Source: Nodosilinea sp. E11 (GTDB lineage Bacteria > Cyanobacteriota > Cyanobacteriia > Phormidesmidales > Phormidesmidaceae). Taken from it: a stretch of DNA of 64,000 nt. Shown in pieces: positions 7,754-19,700 of this stretch (position 1 is the stretch's first letter; each line of letters opens with the position of its first letter). Position numbers and translations under genes: made by a program. Below the pieces are notes generated by a model, which did no database searches, was not told where the DNA came from, and saw only the letters and a list, made by a program, of their open reading frames with translations. Location of the stretch: contig NZ_CP136514.1 of NCBI RefSeq assembly GCF_032813545.1, forward strand, positions 372,001-436,000, written 5' to 3'.

Positions 7754-9671
7754 TTTAGCGTCACTCAATGAAAATCAAAGAGAGGCTGTATTGTGGGATA
7801 AAGGAGCGCTACTTGTCCTAGCAGGGCCTGGTTCTGGCAAAACAAGGGTTCTTACCTGTCGCATTGCACACATCTTAGAGCAATCAGAGGGTCAGTATTT
7901 TCGTATTTTGGCTCTTACTTTTACTAATAAGGCTGCCGCAGAAATGCGGAGCAGAGTAGAAGAACTGGTTCCAAAAGAACTTAGCCGAGTACGGCTTACG
8001 ACTTTCCATTCCTTCGCTGCTGAACTTCTCCAGCAGCATGGTAACCATATCAATTTTCGTCCAGACTTCCAAATACTTTCAAACAACGCTGATAGAGAAT
8101 CTCTTCTAGATGATGTATTAAGGCAACTCCGAAAAAACCTTGCCTATTCTCTTCCAGTGCATTTCAAAGCTGCCCAACTTCTCCCGGCTGTGACAAGACT
8201 TCTTGAAAAATGTGTTCCGATAGATCAGGCGGAAGAGATTCTTCAAAAATCCAACGTAGAAAATGCTGTCCTTCTATCTAAGGTGTATGCAGATTACAGA
8301 AACGCACTTCGCAGCACTAATTCTCTCGATTTTCCAAGTTTGATCGCTGAAGCGTTCGATTTATTAACAAAATATCCGTTCTTGGTTAAGCACATACGCA
8401 AAGTTTACAAGCACATTCTTGTTGATGAGTTTCAAGATACTAATAATACTCAATATCAAATTTTATCATTGATCGTATGCCCGGATCCTTCAACGCTGTT
8501 TGTTGTAGCTGATGACGATCAAATTATTTATCAATGGAATGGAGCAAATCCGAAAAGGATTCAGGCATTGCGTGACGACTTTGGTGTTACTGAGTTACAG
8601 CTTCCAGAAAACTACCGTTGTCCACCTCTTGTCATTGAGTTAGCCAATTCTCTGATCGAGACGAATCTCGGTCGATCGGCAGGTAAAAAACCGTTGAAAG
8701 CAGTTAAGCAGGGAGAAAGCATAGAAGTTGTACGTATTTTTGGTTTTGGCACTTTTGAAAAAGAAATTGAATGGATCGCACAGGATATAGCTCGAAGGGA
8801 ACCTAAAGACCGAAAAAACTGTGCTGTTCTCGCACGAACGAAAAAACTTTTGGAGCAGGCAGGAGCCAAACTTGAGGAAGTAGGTATTCCTGTTTACTTT
8901 GCAGCTCGTAAGGATGAATTTAAGAGTGCTCCACTGAGAATGTTGCATGCCATTCTTCGGTTAGTTAATTCCAAAGAAGATAAGCAGTCACTTGCAAGGC
9001 TTTCAAAGGCTTTTTATGAACTTGAAGGCATCAGGATCGAATTATCTCCAGTCCTTGCGCGTGCATCTGCTGATGGCAAGGATTTGCTTCGCTCTTGGCT
9101 GGATGAGGTAAAGCGCAGAGATGCTCTGGAGCCAAAGACGCGAACACTTCTGGAAACAGATATTAAGTCACTGCTTACATCTCTAAACTATCGTAATTTT
9201 TCAAAAAAACTTTTAGATTGGGCGGTAGAATCTTCGCCTGAATCCACCCAAGATGAAGACGCCTTCAATGAGTTTGAAGAAGAACGGCATGTCTGGCAAC
9301 AAATTTTTAATGAAATAACGAAAAAATTTGAAGGTGAAGAGGTGAGCCTTCATCAATTACTACAAGAGCTTGATCTTACATCGAAGACACCGCCAAAACC
9401 GCCAGAGGCAATTCCTTGTTTTACTATCCATGCCTCAAAGGGATTAGAATTTGAACATGTCTACCTCATGGGATTAGTAGAGGATCAATTTCCTAGTTGG
9501 GCTGCTATTAAGAAAGGCGACAATTCTTTAGAAATGCAAGAAGAACGTCGAAATTGTTTTGTGGCCATTACACGGACTCAGGAAAGTTTGACGCTGACCT
9601 TTTCTGCCAAGGTGTTTGGATGGTCAAAAAAGCCTTCTCGGTTTTTAGCAGAAATGGGGGTAGAGCTATGA
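7746..9671 (+). CDS. gajB: Gabija GajB-like UvrD/PcrA-type helicase
   Basis: This is a superfamily 1A helicase partner of GajA. All motifs are visible: the Q motif NENQREAV, Walker A LAGPGSGKT (about residues 26-34), motif Ia LTFTNKAAAEMR, Walker B VDEFQDTNNTQ, DDDQIIYQWNGA, ENYRCPP, FTIHASKGLEFEHVYL and the final VAITRTQESL. At 641 residues it is longer than the roughly 500-residue Bacillus GajB but shorter than chromosomal UvrD/PcrA (about 720-780). The 8-base overlap with gajA strongly supports the Gabija assignment over a housekeeping helicase. After the stop, 9672-9962 shows no gene. Confidence 0.87.
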   Translation: MVDLASLNENQREAVLWDKGALLVLAGPGSGKTRVLTCRIAHILEQSEGQYFRILALTFTNKAAAEMRSRVEELVPKELSRVRLTTFHSFAAELLQQHGNHINFRPDFQILSNNADRESLLDDVLRQLRKNLAYSLPVHFKAAQLLPAVTRLLEKCVPIDQAEEILQKSNVENAVLLSKVYADYRNALRSTNSLDFPSLIAEAFDLLTKYPFLVKHIRKVYKHILVDEFQDTNNTQYQILSLIVCPDPSTLFVVADDDQIIYQWNGANPKRIQALRDDFGVTELQLPENYRCPPLVIELANSLIETNLGRSAGKKPLKAVKQGESIEVVRIFGFGTFEKEIEWIAQDIARREPKDRKNCAVLARTKKLLEQAGAKLEEVGIPVYFAARKDEFKSAPLRMLHAILRLVNSKEDKQSLARLSKAFYELEGIRIELSPVLARASADGKDLLRSWLDEVKRRDALEPKTRTLLETDIKSLLTSLNYRNFSKKLLDWAVESSPESTQDEDAFNEFEEERHVWQQIFNEITKKFEGEEVSLHQLLQELDLTSKTPPKPPEAIPCFTIHASKGLEFEHVYLMGLVEDQFPSWAAIKKGDNSLEMQEERRNCFVAITRTQESLTLTFSAKVFGWSKKPSRFLAEMGVEL

Positions 9672-9962
9672 GAAACCTTTAAGGTGTTACACCTAAAAAT
9701 CCCAACACACATCTACTGCTGAGAGATTTTTGGCTGGAGTTTGAGGTTATCTGCGGAGGGTGATTGGGAACGTTAGTGCAGTCTCGAAAGAGATGACAAA
9801 AATCCTCTATGCTTGCTTTGCCATCATGCCTTCGCATAGGGAAAATTAGTCTGCGTTTTTTTAGTTCAAAATTATTAGTTCTTCATCCCCCCCATATCGC
9901 ACGCAATACAGCAGCCATATTGCCCCATTACCGTTCAGGTATCAGTGCTCCGCGTATCCTGA

Positions 9963-12395
9963 ATGCTTGCAAAAATTAGCCTGGCTGCTACCCAAAAAGC
10001 CGCGACCATCAGATCGCTGCTGCTGGCCCTGCTGGCCCCCCTCGCCCTCGCTGGCCTGCTAGCCGTCGCTCAGCTCACCCCCGCGATCGCCCAATTCGCA
10101 GCCCCTGTTACCTACCAAAACTTTCTCACCACCACCTTTCGCGACCTGGGCAGCGCCACCACCCCAGGGCAAATCGCTGGCCTGCCCCCCGAGCTGTCGA
10201 GCCAAACCGGGTTCGATACCGCCCGCAGCTGGCAGCCCGGCGCAGCCTTCACCGATATCCTTCGCCTCGGCGATCTGGGCAGCAGCTTCTTGCCCCAGGC
10301 CCTCACCCTGGCCGAGATTGCCCAAGCCTCTGGCGTAGACACCGGGGCCGTTTCCCTATCCCAGTTTCATTCCCTATTGCAGCGCCAGACCCTCGGCAGT
10401 CTGGCCAACCTGGCCGGTGTGCAACACCTCGCTCTGCAAGATGTACCCGCCTTGCAGAGTGCCTTCAACGCCGCCGTGCGCCCCGAACTACTGACGCTAG
10501 CCCAGCAAACCGGAGACTTGCCTGCTGGGGCCATCAACCCCGAGCAATTTGTCCAACAGGCCCTCAACCAGTTCGGCGTCACCCCCATCACCGACCTGAT
10601 CTCCTCCCCAGATCACCTCTTGGGCGGGGCCAACCTGGGGGAGATTCAATTTACCGGATCAGCTCTCGACCAGCTAGAAGCATTTACCGTCGGCGACATT
10701 CCAGGGCTGGATCAAATTGAGATCGCAGACCTCGACGGCTGGCAAGACCTAGCGATTAGCGACATCCCAGGGCTGGACCAAGTCCCCTTTGGAGCCTTCC
10801 CCGGCCTGCTGTCGGGGTTAGTCAACGGGTTTGGCGGCACCCACGATGTCACCTACGGCGACAAAGAGCACACCCAAACACCCACCCAACTTTCAATCAC
10901 CGGCTCTGACGTGGAAGGGTGGGCGGTGCAATGTGCCCAACCACGGGGCTGCGCCCACCTGGAGCTAGCGGGGCCAGGTAAGATGCACGGTGCCCAATGG
11001 ATCGCTGGGGGCACCGGGCCGGGCCAGCAGATGGTGCGCGGCGGCAGCGGCATTCTGGCCGCCGTCAATGGCGGTATGGAACCCACCGGGCGAGTGCCCT
11101 TTGGGGCCGTGTTCAAAGTCGTGCTGTCTGACACCACCGAGTCAGAAGGAACAGGGCGATTTTCCTTATATACCCGCTTTTGCAGCAATTCATTCTTTGC
11201 GCCCCTGGGTTGTACCCCCTACTTTATTGGGCCTATCCCCATCTGGAGCACGACAGAAAAGGGCTTTGTTCTGACCGGCTCCCTGGACGGCAGCGGCGGT
11301 GCTTCTGGAGGATTACAGGTGCCCCCAGAGCTACAGCGCTATGTCAGTCAAGACCTGGGTGGTTCCTACTATGGCTCCGGCGGCTCTCCCGTGCAGATGG
11401 ATGAGCCATGCCTGGATAGCTTGATCGGTGCCCTGCGCCATTCCAGTGAAGCTGCCGGAGCCAGAGAGCATATACCTCGCATCATCGCCGCCGCTAACGA
11501 GGCGGGCGTTGCCGATAAAGCTCAGCTGGCCTACATCCTCGGCACCGTTTCCACCGAGTTAGAGGGGCGTTGGAGCCCGATTAGTGAGCAAGGGGTAGGC
11601 TGTGGCACCTATGGCAGCGGCTGCTACTACGGCAGGGGCTATGTGCAGCTCACCTGGGAAGCCAACTACCGCAAGATGGGCCAGGTGTTAGGCATCGACC
11701 TGCTCAACAATCCTGACCTGGCCAACGACCCCGACACTGCCGCCAAAATTACCGTCATTGGTATGCGCGATGGCCTATTTACCGGAGTGGGCCTCGGCAC
11801 CTACATCGGCAACGGCAAGGCCGACTTCCGCAATGCTCGCCGCATCGTCAACGACGCCGACAAGATGGACTACACCGCCCAGCAGTCCCAGCGCTTCTAC
11901 GAGGCGCTGCAATCGTGCTCGACCCTCGAAACCCAGGCACGCGGTGGCGGCGACCTCAACGCCAAGATCATGGCCGGAGTCAGGGCCGTGCAGGCTGAAA
12001 ACTTTAGTGCCTCTCGCATACCGGGCACCAACCAGGGCCGATTGGGCTGCGCGGGTATGGTCAACTACGTGCTGCACAAAGCAGGCATTCAGACCCTGGG
12101 CGGCGGCCCCCCCTACGGCAACCTGGCGGTGCGCGGCGTCGAAAGCGCCATCAAAGGCGGACGCGGCATTAGCGTCAACGTCAATGAAGCCCAGCCCGGC
12201 GACCTGAATGTGATTGATATGGGGGGCGGACGACAGCACATCGGCGTCTGTATGAATGTGGGCTGTACCCAGGTGGTGTCCAACAGTTCATCCAAGGCGG
12301 CCAGGGGCGAGGCCTCGTTCACCTGGGTGTCCGATGGCTATTTCTCGCCCTCCTATGGGGGCGGTCGACGGGCGATCTATCGAGTAACCAATTAG
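9963..12395 (+). CDS. Exported modular peptidoglycan hydrolase (GH19-like plus Cys/His amidase-like domain) of the transfer region
   Basis: The N-terminus is a long signal peptide (hydrophobic stretch [20 protein letters not shown], then AIAQF). A large region paralogous to the protein at 3-1100 follows, including the FCSNS...[12 protein letters not shown] segment. Residues about 482-655 resemble lysozyme-like GH19 enzymes: [17 protein letters not shown] with the candidate acidic residue, then [20 protein letters not shown] and [19 protein letters not shown]. Residues about 665-810 resemble a CHAP or NlpC/P60 amidase, with Cys in [16 protein letters not shown] and His in [10 protein letters not shown]. 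Two wall-cutting domains in an exported protein fit local opening of peptidoglycan for conjugation (a VirB1-like role, inferred). The next gene starts 14 bases after the stop. Confidence 0.72.
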   Translation: MLAKISLAATQKAATIRSLLLALLAPLALAGLLAVAQLTPAIAQFAAPVTYQNFLTTTFRDLGSATTPGQIAGLPPELSSQTGFDTARSWQPGAAFTDILRLGDLGSSFLPQALTLAEIAQASGVDTGAVSLSQFHSLLQRQTLGSLANLAGVQHLALQDVPALQSAFNAAVRPELLTLAQQTGDLPAGAINPEQFVQQALNQFGVTPITDLISSPDHLLGGANLGEIQFTGSALDQLEAFTVGDIPGLDQIEIADLDGWQDLAISDIPGLDQVPFGAFPGLLSGLVNGFGGTHDVTYGDKEHTQTPTQLSITGSDVEGWAVQCAQPRGCAHLELAGPGKMHGAQWIAGGTGPGQQMVRGGSGILAAVNGGMEPTGRVPFGAVFKVVLSDTTESEGTGRFSLYTRFCSNSFFAPLGCTPYFIGPIPIWSTTEKGFVLTGSLDGSGGASGGLQVPPELQRYVSQDLGGSYYGSGGSPVQMDEPCLDSLIGALRHSSEAAGAREHIPRIIAAANEAGVADKAQLAYILGTVSTELEGRWSPISEQGVGCGTYGSGCYYGRGYVQLTWEANYRKMGQVLGIDLLNNPDLANDPDTAAKITVIGMRDGLFTGVGLGTYIGNGKADFRNARRIVNDADKMDYTAQQSQRFYEALQSCSTLETQARGGGDLNAKIMAGVRAVQAENFSASRIPGTNQGRLGCAGMVNYVLHKAGIQTLGGGPPYGNLAVRGVESAIKGGRGISVNVNEAQPGDLNVIDMGGGRQHIGVCMNVGCTQVVSNSSSKAARGEASFTWVSDGYFSPSYGGGRRAIYRVTN

Positions 12396-12408
12396 TGAGG
12401 CTGGCAAT

Positions 12409-12852
12409 ATGTTTGATCGATGTCTACGAAAAGCGCTCAGCGTCTTTGAGAGCAAGCCCTCTGCTTGGGCGGTCTTTGGTCTATGTTTGGCCCTGGTGCT
12501 GCACACTCTCATTTTTGTTCTGCCGGTCACCGCTCAAGACAGCCGTGAGATCACCTTCTCGGGTCGCACTCCCCGCGCCGCCGTGCAGGCGCTGCTCGAC
12601 GACCAGCGCCCCCCGGAGGTGGAGGCCGAGATTGGCACCCTCTCCCAGACTGGCGACTATGGCATTGCCGACTATTGGTATGGCGAAGGCGGCGGCATGA
12701 CCCTGCTGCGCCGGGTTACGGGTGGCTGGGAAACCTTTTGCGGCACGGGTGGTGCCTACCGAGCCAACGACCTGGTTGACCTCTGCGGCCTGACGATCGC
12801 CGATGCCCAGACGCTCTGGCAGCAGTACGTTGCCGATGGGGGTGGGCAATGA
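12409..12852 (+). CDS. Exported hypothetical protein
   Basis: A 147-residue protein with an N-terminal hydrophobic segment (AVFGLCLALVLHTLIFVLPVTAQ) ending in a plausible cleavage site, followed by a small domain with a Cys pair (ETFCGTGG and LVDLCGLT) that may form a disulphide. It overlaps the next gene by 4 bases, so it belongs to the same operon as the hydrolase. No family is recognised. The pattern suits a periplasmic component of the transfer apparatus. Confidence 0.55.
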   Translation: MFDRCLRKALSVFESKPSAWAVFGLCLALVLHTLIFVLPVTAQDSREITFSGRTPRAAVQALLDDQRPPEVEAEIGTLSQTGDYGIADYWYGEGGGMTLLRRVTGGWETFCGTGGAYRANDLVDLCGLTIADAQTLWQQYVADGGGQ

Positions 12853-13505
12853 AGACACGGCTACTGGGTTTACTCCTGTGCGCCCTGCTCACACTGCCAG
12901 CCCTGGCCGGATGTTCGGCGCGGGCAGAGAGCGATCGCATCCTGGGGGCCGAAGTAGTACCCCCGGTCTTTCGGACGGTGGCGGCAGAGGTGCAGGCCGC
13001 ATCGAGCATCCCGGTACTGCTCCCCACCCAGATCCCTGAGGCCGTTCTGAGGGAACCTGCACCTGGCCAGACAGAGGCGTTCTACACATCTTCTCAGGTG
13101 GCTGACCGAGGGGGCTATGAAATCAACCTCGACGCCATCGACCAGTGCCATGGAGCTGGGTACTGCAACTTTGGCGTACTAGGTGCAATCCGACTCACGG
13201 CAGATACCCCCACAGTGGATGAGGAATACTCCTTTTACCTTGACCCCGAATACCAGCCGATGATGCGCAGCGAAGAACCCATTACCACGGTCACCCTGAG
13301 CGGGGGGATCACCGGCACCTTTATTCCCTGGGTGTGCGGGGCTAACTGCAACGCAGCCAAAGTCTTTTGGGAGGAACAAGGGATTCGGTACTTCGTCGGC
13401 ATTCGCTCTGGCCAAATGCGCGATGTGGTAGCGATCGCCAACGCCATGATTGAGAATCAGCCTGCGTCAGGCATACCTTCTGCCGTTAGTGAGGACACGA
13501 AATGA
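12849..13505 (+). CDS. Putative lipoprotein
   Basis: The first 21 residues form a lipoprotein signal with lipobox LAGC (MKTRLLGLLLCALLTLPALAGC), predicting an acylated cysteine at position 22. The mature part has four further cysteines (DQCHGAGYCNFG and PWVCGANCNAAK), probably disulphide-bonded, and GGITGTFIPWVCG. The start overlaps the previous stop (ATGA) and its own stop overlaps the next ATG. Position in the exported-protein block suggests a VirB7-like or surface role, but no similarity is recognised. Confidence 0.6.
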   Translation: MKTRLLGLLLCALLTLPALAGCSARAESDRILGAEVVPPVFRTVAAEVQAASSIPVLLPTQIPEAVLREPAPGQTEAFYTSSQVADRGGYEINLDAIDQCHGAGYCNFGVLGAIRLTADTPTVDEEYSFYLDPEYQPMMRSEEPITTVTLSGGITGTFIPWVCGANCNAAKVFWEEQGIRYFVGIRSGQMRDVVAIANAMIENQPASGIPSAVSEDTK

Positions 13506-13795
13506 GCCAAACAGACCCGTTCGGTAGCCCTGGCCAACCCGATCAGCAGCTCACCCCTGAGTGGCTAGATCTTCTTCGCTCTGTCTGCCCCAACTTACCG
13601 GAGGACGACTCTGGGCCAGAGGGCAAACCGGAAACGGGGTTACTGATTCCGGCTGATGACCCGTTCTGGGATCAGGCAGCGGCCTTGGGGTATGACCGAC
13701 CCGATGTAGAGCCGGTCTTTTATCCCCCAGTCAGCGACGTGTTGATGACTTCGTTTCTAGATTCTGTGTTTGGCCCACTTTCTGTTAATCCCTAG
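13502..13795 (+). CDS. Small acidic hypothetical protein
   Basis: A 97-residue protein rich in Asp, Pro and Glu (LTPEWLDLLRSVCPNLPEDD near the N-terminus). It overlaps the lipoprotein gene by 4 bases and ends 2 bases before the giant gene, so it is in one transcription unit. No recognisable domain and no signal peptide. Confidence 0.5.
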   Translation: MSQTDPFGSPGQPDQQLTPEWLDLLRSVCPNLPEDDSGPEGKPETGLLIPADDPFWDQAAALGYDRPDVEPVFYPPVSDVLMTSFLDSVFGPLSVNP

Positions 13796-13797
13796 CG

Positions 13798-16700
13798 ATG
13801 GATGTCAACGATCAAATTGAGCTGACCCGTGCCTACGGCGATCACTTTAGGGCGGGCCATGCCTTCCGCAATATTGTGGAGGCCAGGACGTTTGCGGCGA
13901 CGGTTCTGGGGGTGCCCGTCGAGCCTTCTACGATGCTAGCCAAGGAGGTAGATGAGGCGATTGAGTCGGGGCTGGTGCAGGCTGCCCGACAAATCGTGAG
14001 CGATGCTGATGGCGATCACCTCCTGGCCTTCGACGATCTGCTGTCGCTCTATGAGGCTCAGCCCAATCTGCTGGTCAGAACCTCTGACAGCATGGCTCGC
14101 CAGGCCTACTCCACCCCGTTGCCCATGGCCTTTGTAGCAGGGCTGATCGCCCAGGTGCATTCCTCGGTCACCGTCTACGAACCCACGGCGGGCAATGGCT
14201 CCCTGCTGCTGCTGGCCGACCCGGCCCAGGCGATCGCCAACGAGCTCCATCCCCCCCGCGCCGCCCAGCTGCGCACCCAAGGGTTTGCCGTCACCGAACA
14301 CGATGCCACCCAGCATCGCCCGGATCGCCCCTATGACGTGCTGGTGAGCAACCCCCCCTTTGGGCTGGTACGCGAGAACGGTACTGGCCCACCCCGGCGC
14401 TGGCAGCATGGCCCCGTCAACACTCAGAAAATCGACCATGCGATCGTGCTCCAGGCATTACAGGGGCTTTCCCCCGAGGGCAGGGCATTACTCATCATCG
14501 GGGGCCACATGGGCAATGCCAGCGCCCGCCAATCGGCCTACCGGGGACAGGCCGACCGCAGTTTTTATTCCTTCCTCTACCAGCAGAGCGGCTGGAAGGT
14601 GGACGATCACTTCACCCTGCACGGCTCGATGTATCGACGGCAGGGAGCCGGGTTTCCCATCGACTTCATCTCCATCGCGGGCCAAGGCTCCACCGACCTC
14701 AGACTCCCCGGTGCTCAAGCCCCCCGTATCTATGACCGCTATAACGATCTCCGAGAGGTAGTCATCCATGCCGCTAGAACCTATGACGCAAAGTATCTGG
14801 AACTCTCCCACCCCGTTGAACTACGCCCTGGAGCACCCCGACGAACTGATTCAGGTTTGGACGCCGCCCCGTCGGCAAGGCATGACCCAGGCCGAGGCCG
14901 GAACCTGGTGGACGACAGTGCCGGTACCTCTAGGTTTGCCCTTGACGAGCCTGGAGGATTACCGCGCCCGCTTGCTCTGGATGATGGAGATCAAGCTGTC
15001 TCAATTCTTGCTAGACAGGCAGGCGGAAGGGATGTCACTGCATCCGGCGATCGATTTAGCCAATCGCCAGATCAGCTCGGTGCTGCCGGATCTCCAATGG
15101 ATATCGGGAACAGGGAGTCCGCTGGAGCGCCTGCTGAATTTGGATCATTCACCCCTGCGGGAATTGATGTTTCCCCTGGGAGTAAACGAATTTCCAGTGT
15201 CGCCCGAGACGATGGTGACCGACACCCTGGAGATGCTCACCGACCGCTGGAACCTGATCGACTGGCTGAACAACCTGCAATATCGACTAACGGAGGACTC
15301 CTGATGGTAGCTCAAGCGAATACCGAGGAAGATATCCTCCAGCAACCCCAGGATGATGCCGTCACCCTGCCCTACAGGCCGCGATCGCAGGGCTACTCCC
15401 TGGGAGTCTTGGCCCCCGCTTCGGCCATCACCGCCTACGGCAACGTGTTGGACCGCATCGAAGCCACCACGGGGCTGGGGGTCGATGCCTACGTTCAAGA
15501 TCGACTGCAAGAACCCGACCTTGACTCCCTCTATAGCCACTACGCGGCAGAGCAGATCGACACCCTGGCCATGGCCATCTACAACCATGAGTACAAGCAG
15601 CAGGCGACGGTCGTCGGGCACGATACGGGCATTGGTAAAACCCGGATTGTGGCGGGCCTCTGTCGCTACGCTCAGAACCAGGGATTAACGCCTGCGGTAG
15701 TGACCGCTGACCCCGCCCTCTACAAAGACCTGGTCTACCGCGATGGGCCAGACACCGGTAACCAGTTCCGCCCTTTCATTACCAACAATGGCCTGGGTGT
15801 GGATGTCGAAAATAGCCAGGGCGAAGTGATTGGACGGATTGAAACCCCTAAAAACAATGGGGTTAATGTCCGCCAGTTTGCCGAACTGGGCACCATTGGC
15901 GACCACAACTTACTGATGAGTACCTATGCCCAACTCCAGGGTTTGGCCAGCAAAGATCGGCGGGCACTGTTTGAAGCGCTGGCCCCCAACCTGTTTCTGA
16001 TTGCCGACGAGTCCCACAAAGCCGGTGGCCCCGCTGGAGAGTTTGAAATTAGTGGCTACGAGGAAGCGGCCAGAGCCAAGAAGATAGCCGCCGGTAAGTT
16101 TATCGCCCCGGTGACCGAGTTTTTTCAAGATCTCACCCAGAAGGTAGGTGGGTTTGTCGCTAGCTCTGCAACGGCGATCAAAGAGCCGGTGGTGGCTGCC
16201 CGGCTGTTCTACCACACCACTGACTTCAAAGATGCTGCCGAAGACCAAAAGACCTTTGCCGGACACCTCCAGGCGGGCGGTGCCGCCATGCAGCAAATGG
16301 CCTTTGGGCTCTGGTCAGAGTCCGGTGGGTGCATTCGCTTCCAGAAAGACTACTCCGGCGTTGACTTCAGCCCAGCCCCGGTGGCTGTCAACCTCGATCG
16401 CGCCGAAGCCAACATTCAGCTGATGGCCGCCATCAATCGCTTTGATGAGTACAAACAAGGGCTACTCGAAGAACTCGACACCCGCATGGCCGAGACCGGC
16501 GAAGCGCTGTTCCGCCATGACACCCATGTGGGCTATGCCGGAGTTGAGTCAACGACCTTTACCTCGGTGGTGCATAACCTGGGAGCGATCTGCGCGATCG
16601 GGCTCAAGGCCGAATCTACCGCAGATCTGGCGATCGCAGAGCTAGAGTCCGGGCGCAAGCCGGTGATTATGCTTCAGCGCACCGGGGAGTCGGTGCTCAA

Positions 16701-19700
16701 AGACCTGGTGAATCTGACCAATGGGAGCATCGAGACCCATAATGCCCTCTTTCCTGATGACCAGCGGTCTATCCTCAAGCCCGGTGATGCCTTCGACATT
16801 ACGGCGGGGGAATACTTCAAGCGATACCTAGACGCGGCTCGAACGATTCGGATTGTCGGTGCCCACGAGGATGAGGGAGGCGGGAAAGTCATTCTGCCCC
16901 ACTACCTGAGCGACGACGAATTGGGCGAACGGGGAGTAGAGATGTATAACCAGGTGCTGACGGCGATTGAGTCCAGCGACTGGACGGGGCTACCCGCCGA
17001 CCCGATTGCCTACATGGAGGCCCGCATTCGACAGGCGGGCTACAACGCGGTGGAGATGACCGGACGGAGCCAGCGACTGGAGTACCAACCAACCGAAGAC
17101 GGGGAATGGGTAGCGACCTACCAAACCCGCAAGTCGGGTACCGCTGCGAAGGTGGCGACGATCGCCGGGTTCCAGAACGGCACCGTCGATGCGGTGATCA
17201 CCAACCTGACTACCGGCTACTCACTCCATGCTGCGATTAATGGGGCCACAGACCTCAGACGCCGCTCGATGCTGATTCTTCAGGCTCACCCCGATGTCAA
17301 CCAGTGTGAGCAGTCAATCGGGCGCACTCACCGCAGCGGGCAGCTCGACCCGGAGGTACACCCCGCCCCCGGCACCGACCCTGAGGGGAACCCCCAGTGG
17401 GGGCAGAAGGCTGGTGAGTTTGGCCTGCCCATGTTCAAGCTCGTCTACGGGGAAGGCTTACCCACCGAGGCCAGGGCGATGGCCGTTTTGATGAACAAAA
17501 TGCGGGGGCTCAAGTCCAACACCGCAGGCACGGGCGAAAGCCAGTTCTCTGGGGCCGATGTGCCTGACTTTTTAAACAAGTACGGCGATCAGGCGGCGGC
17601 CAACGCCATGGCGGCGATGCCCGAGGTCAACCAAACCCTGGACTACCCCTGTAGCCCCCCCGACAAAGATGGAGATGTCAGCTATGGCGATGTGCGCAAG
17701 CTAACCGGGCGGGTGGCTATTCTGTCGAGCGATCAGCCGCCGACTCCAGCGGCTCCCCATCCATCCCTGGCCCTTCAGGGTGAGGTTTACGACCTGTTGA
17801 TCTCCGAGTACAACGGGCTTAAGGATCGGCTGACGGCCATGGGGGCATGGGATCTCGATGCCCAAAAGATGGATCTAGATGCCAGGCCTCTGCGCCGGAA
17901 GATGCTCCACAACGGCGATGGGGGCAACCCGTTCCGGCAGCCCGTCTACGCCCTGGAGGTGGAGGCCAAGACCGGGGGCAAACCCCAAACTACGTTGCAG
18001 GTGGTGCAGTCAGTTTGTGATGCCCTGGATCTAGCTAAACCCGACGACATGGAGGGGATTGATCTAACGGTTGATGGCGCGATTCGCCAGGCCGGACAGG
18101 CTCACGCCCAGGAGATGGTGGTGCGGGTGACCGCAGAGGGCGACGCCTTCCGGGAGGGTAGAGCTGAGCATTTCACAGAAGCACTGAATCGGGCTCAACA
18201 GCAGCTTGAGGAGGCCAATACCCGACGCGAGGGGCTGAGGGGTGAGCGCGATCAGTTGACCACAGCCCTAGAACAAGTTGCCCCGGAGTACACCACCGCC
18301 AGGGAGGCGCTGAGCCAGGTGGGAGAGGCGACCCCGGAGCGGGAAGCTGAGCTGGAAGGCCAGTATGAGCAGCGTCGGGTTGATACGCGTAACGCCCTCA
18401 AAAAAGTTGAAGGGAAGCTAACTAAGCAGGAGCAGCGGGTCAAGAAGGCTGATAAGAAGGTCGCTGATGCCGAGAAGGATAAAGCTCAGAGCGCCATGAT
18501 TTTGACGGCCCAGCAGAACGGTGTGCTGGGGAAGCTGCGGGAGTTTCCCATTGGTGCTCCGGTGCAGTTGGCCTCCCTCGATACCAGCCGAGCGCTGCCA
18601 GGGGTCATCGTCGGAGTTACCCGCCAGCAAAATGCCTCCAACCCAATCAACCCTGGGTCATGGCGATTCAGGATTGCCCTGGCGGACGAGGCGGGAGAAT
18701 TGTCGGTCAAATTTAGCGAACTCGGCCGCGATGTCTCGCTCAAACCCCAGGAAAATTCCTTTGTATTCAAGAATCAGCCGGGACAAGTGTTGCAGCAGTA
18801 CACCGAGGTGCCGACCTACAGCGTCTTTGACGAAAAGCAGATGGCCTCCCGCGAGCATCGCATGATGGTGGTGGGTCAGGTGCTCAAGTCTGACCTCGTC
18901 GGTCGATTTGCCTTGATGCAGGATAACGAGGGGGAGTACCACCCGGCCTACCTGTTGGCCAAGGGGATCGACGCCGGAGAAATTGATAATCGCCCAATCT
19001 CGATTCAGCAGCCCGATCAGTTGATGGCATTCCTCTCGGCAACATCGAGGGCGGCCAGCTTCACCGATCGCGATGGCGTTCTAGACGCTGAGTTTAACCT
19101 GCGCAACGAGCTGGTGTTGACGGTGCCCACCAGCAGCGCGGGCAAGAAGTTTTACCAAGACCGAGAGCTGCTCGACCTGGCGCAGGGGGAGTTTGTCTCT
19201 GGGACTCGACGGGTGGAAGTCGACAAGCCAGGCCGCACCACCGACGAGAAGATGATGCAGATCAAAATTGGCGATGCCAAGGCCCAGGACGATGTACTGG
19301 CCTACCTCGTCACCCGGCGCGGCATCAAGGCTACATCGCACCTGGAAGAGGCGACCGCCGCCGTGGGGGGAGAAACGGCAGGCTGGGAACCGGCAACCAC
19401 CTGGCTCCCAGCGGGTAACGAGGTCACCAGCAGCGACCGCAGCCGGGCTATTCACCCCGTTTTGCGCGCCGAACTGGAGCGCAACCCTGGGCTGATCCCT
19501 GACCCTGCCGAGGACTCGTCCCCCAGCCGCTGGGAGGTGATGAACGCTGTCTCCGATCGCCTGTACTCCGGCAGCAATCTGGCCGACCTCAAGGCCGAAT
19601 TCAACCTCTACGAGCCACCCCCACCCGCGTTGACCTTTGACACCCTGGTTAAAGGCGGGGTGCTACAGACTGACGGGCAGCCCCTGCACCCAGAGGCGAT

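Noticed and set aside
7746..9671. Housekeeping UvrD/PcrA helicase
   Set aside because: It is shorter than UvrD and overlaps a GajA-type gene by 8 bases in AT-rich acquired DNA.
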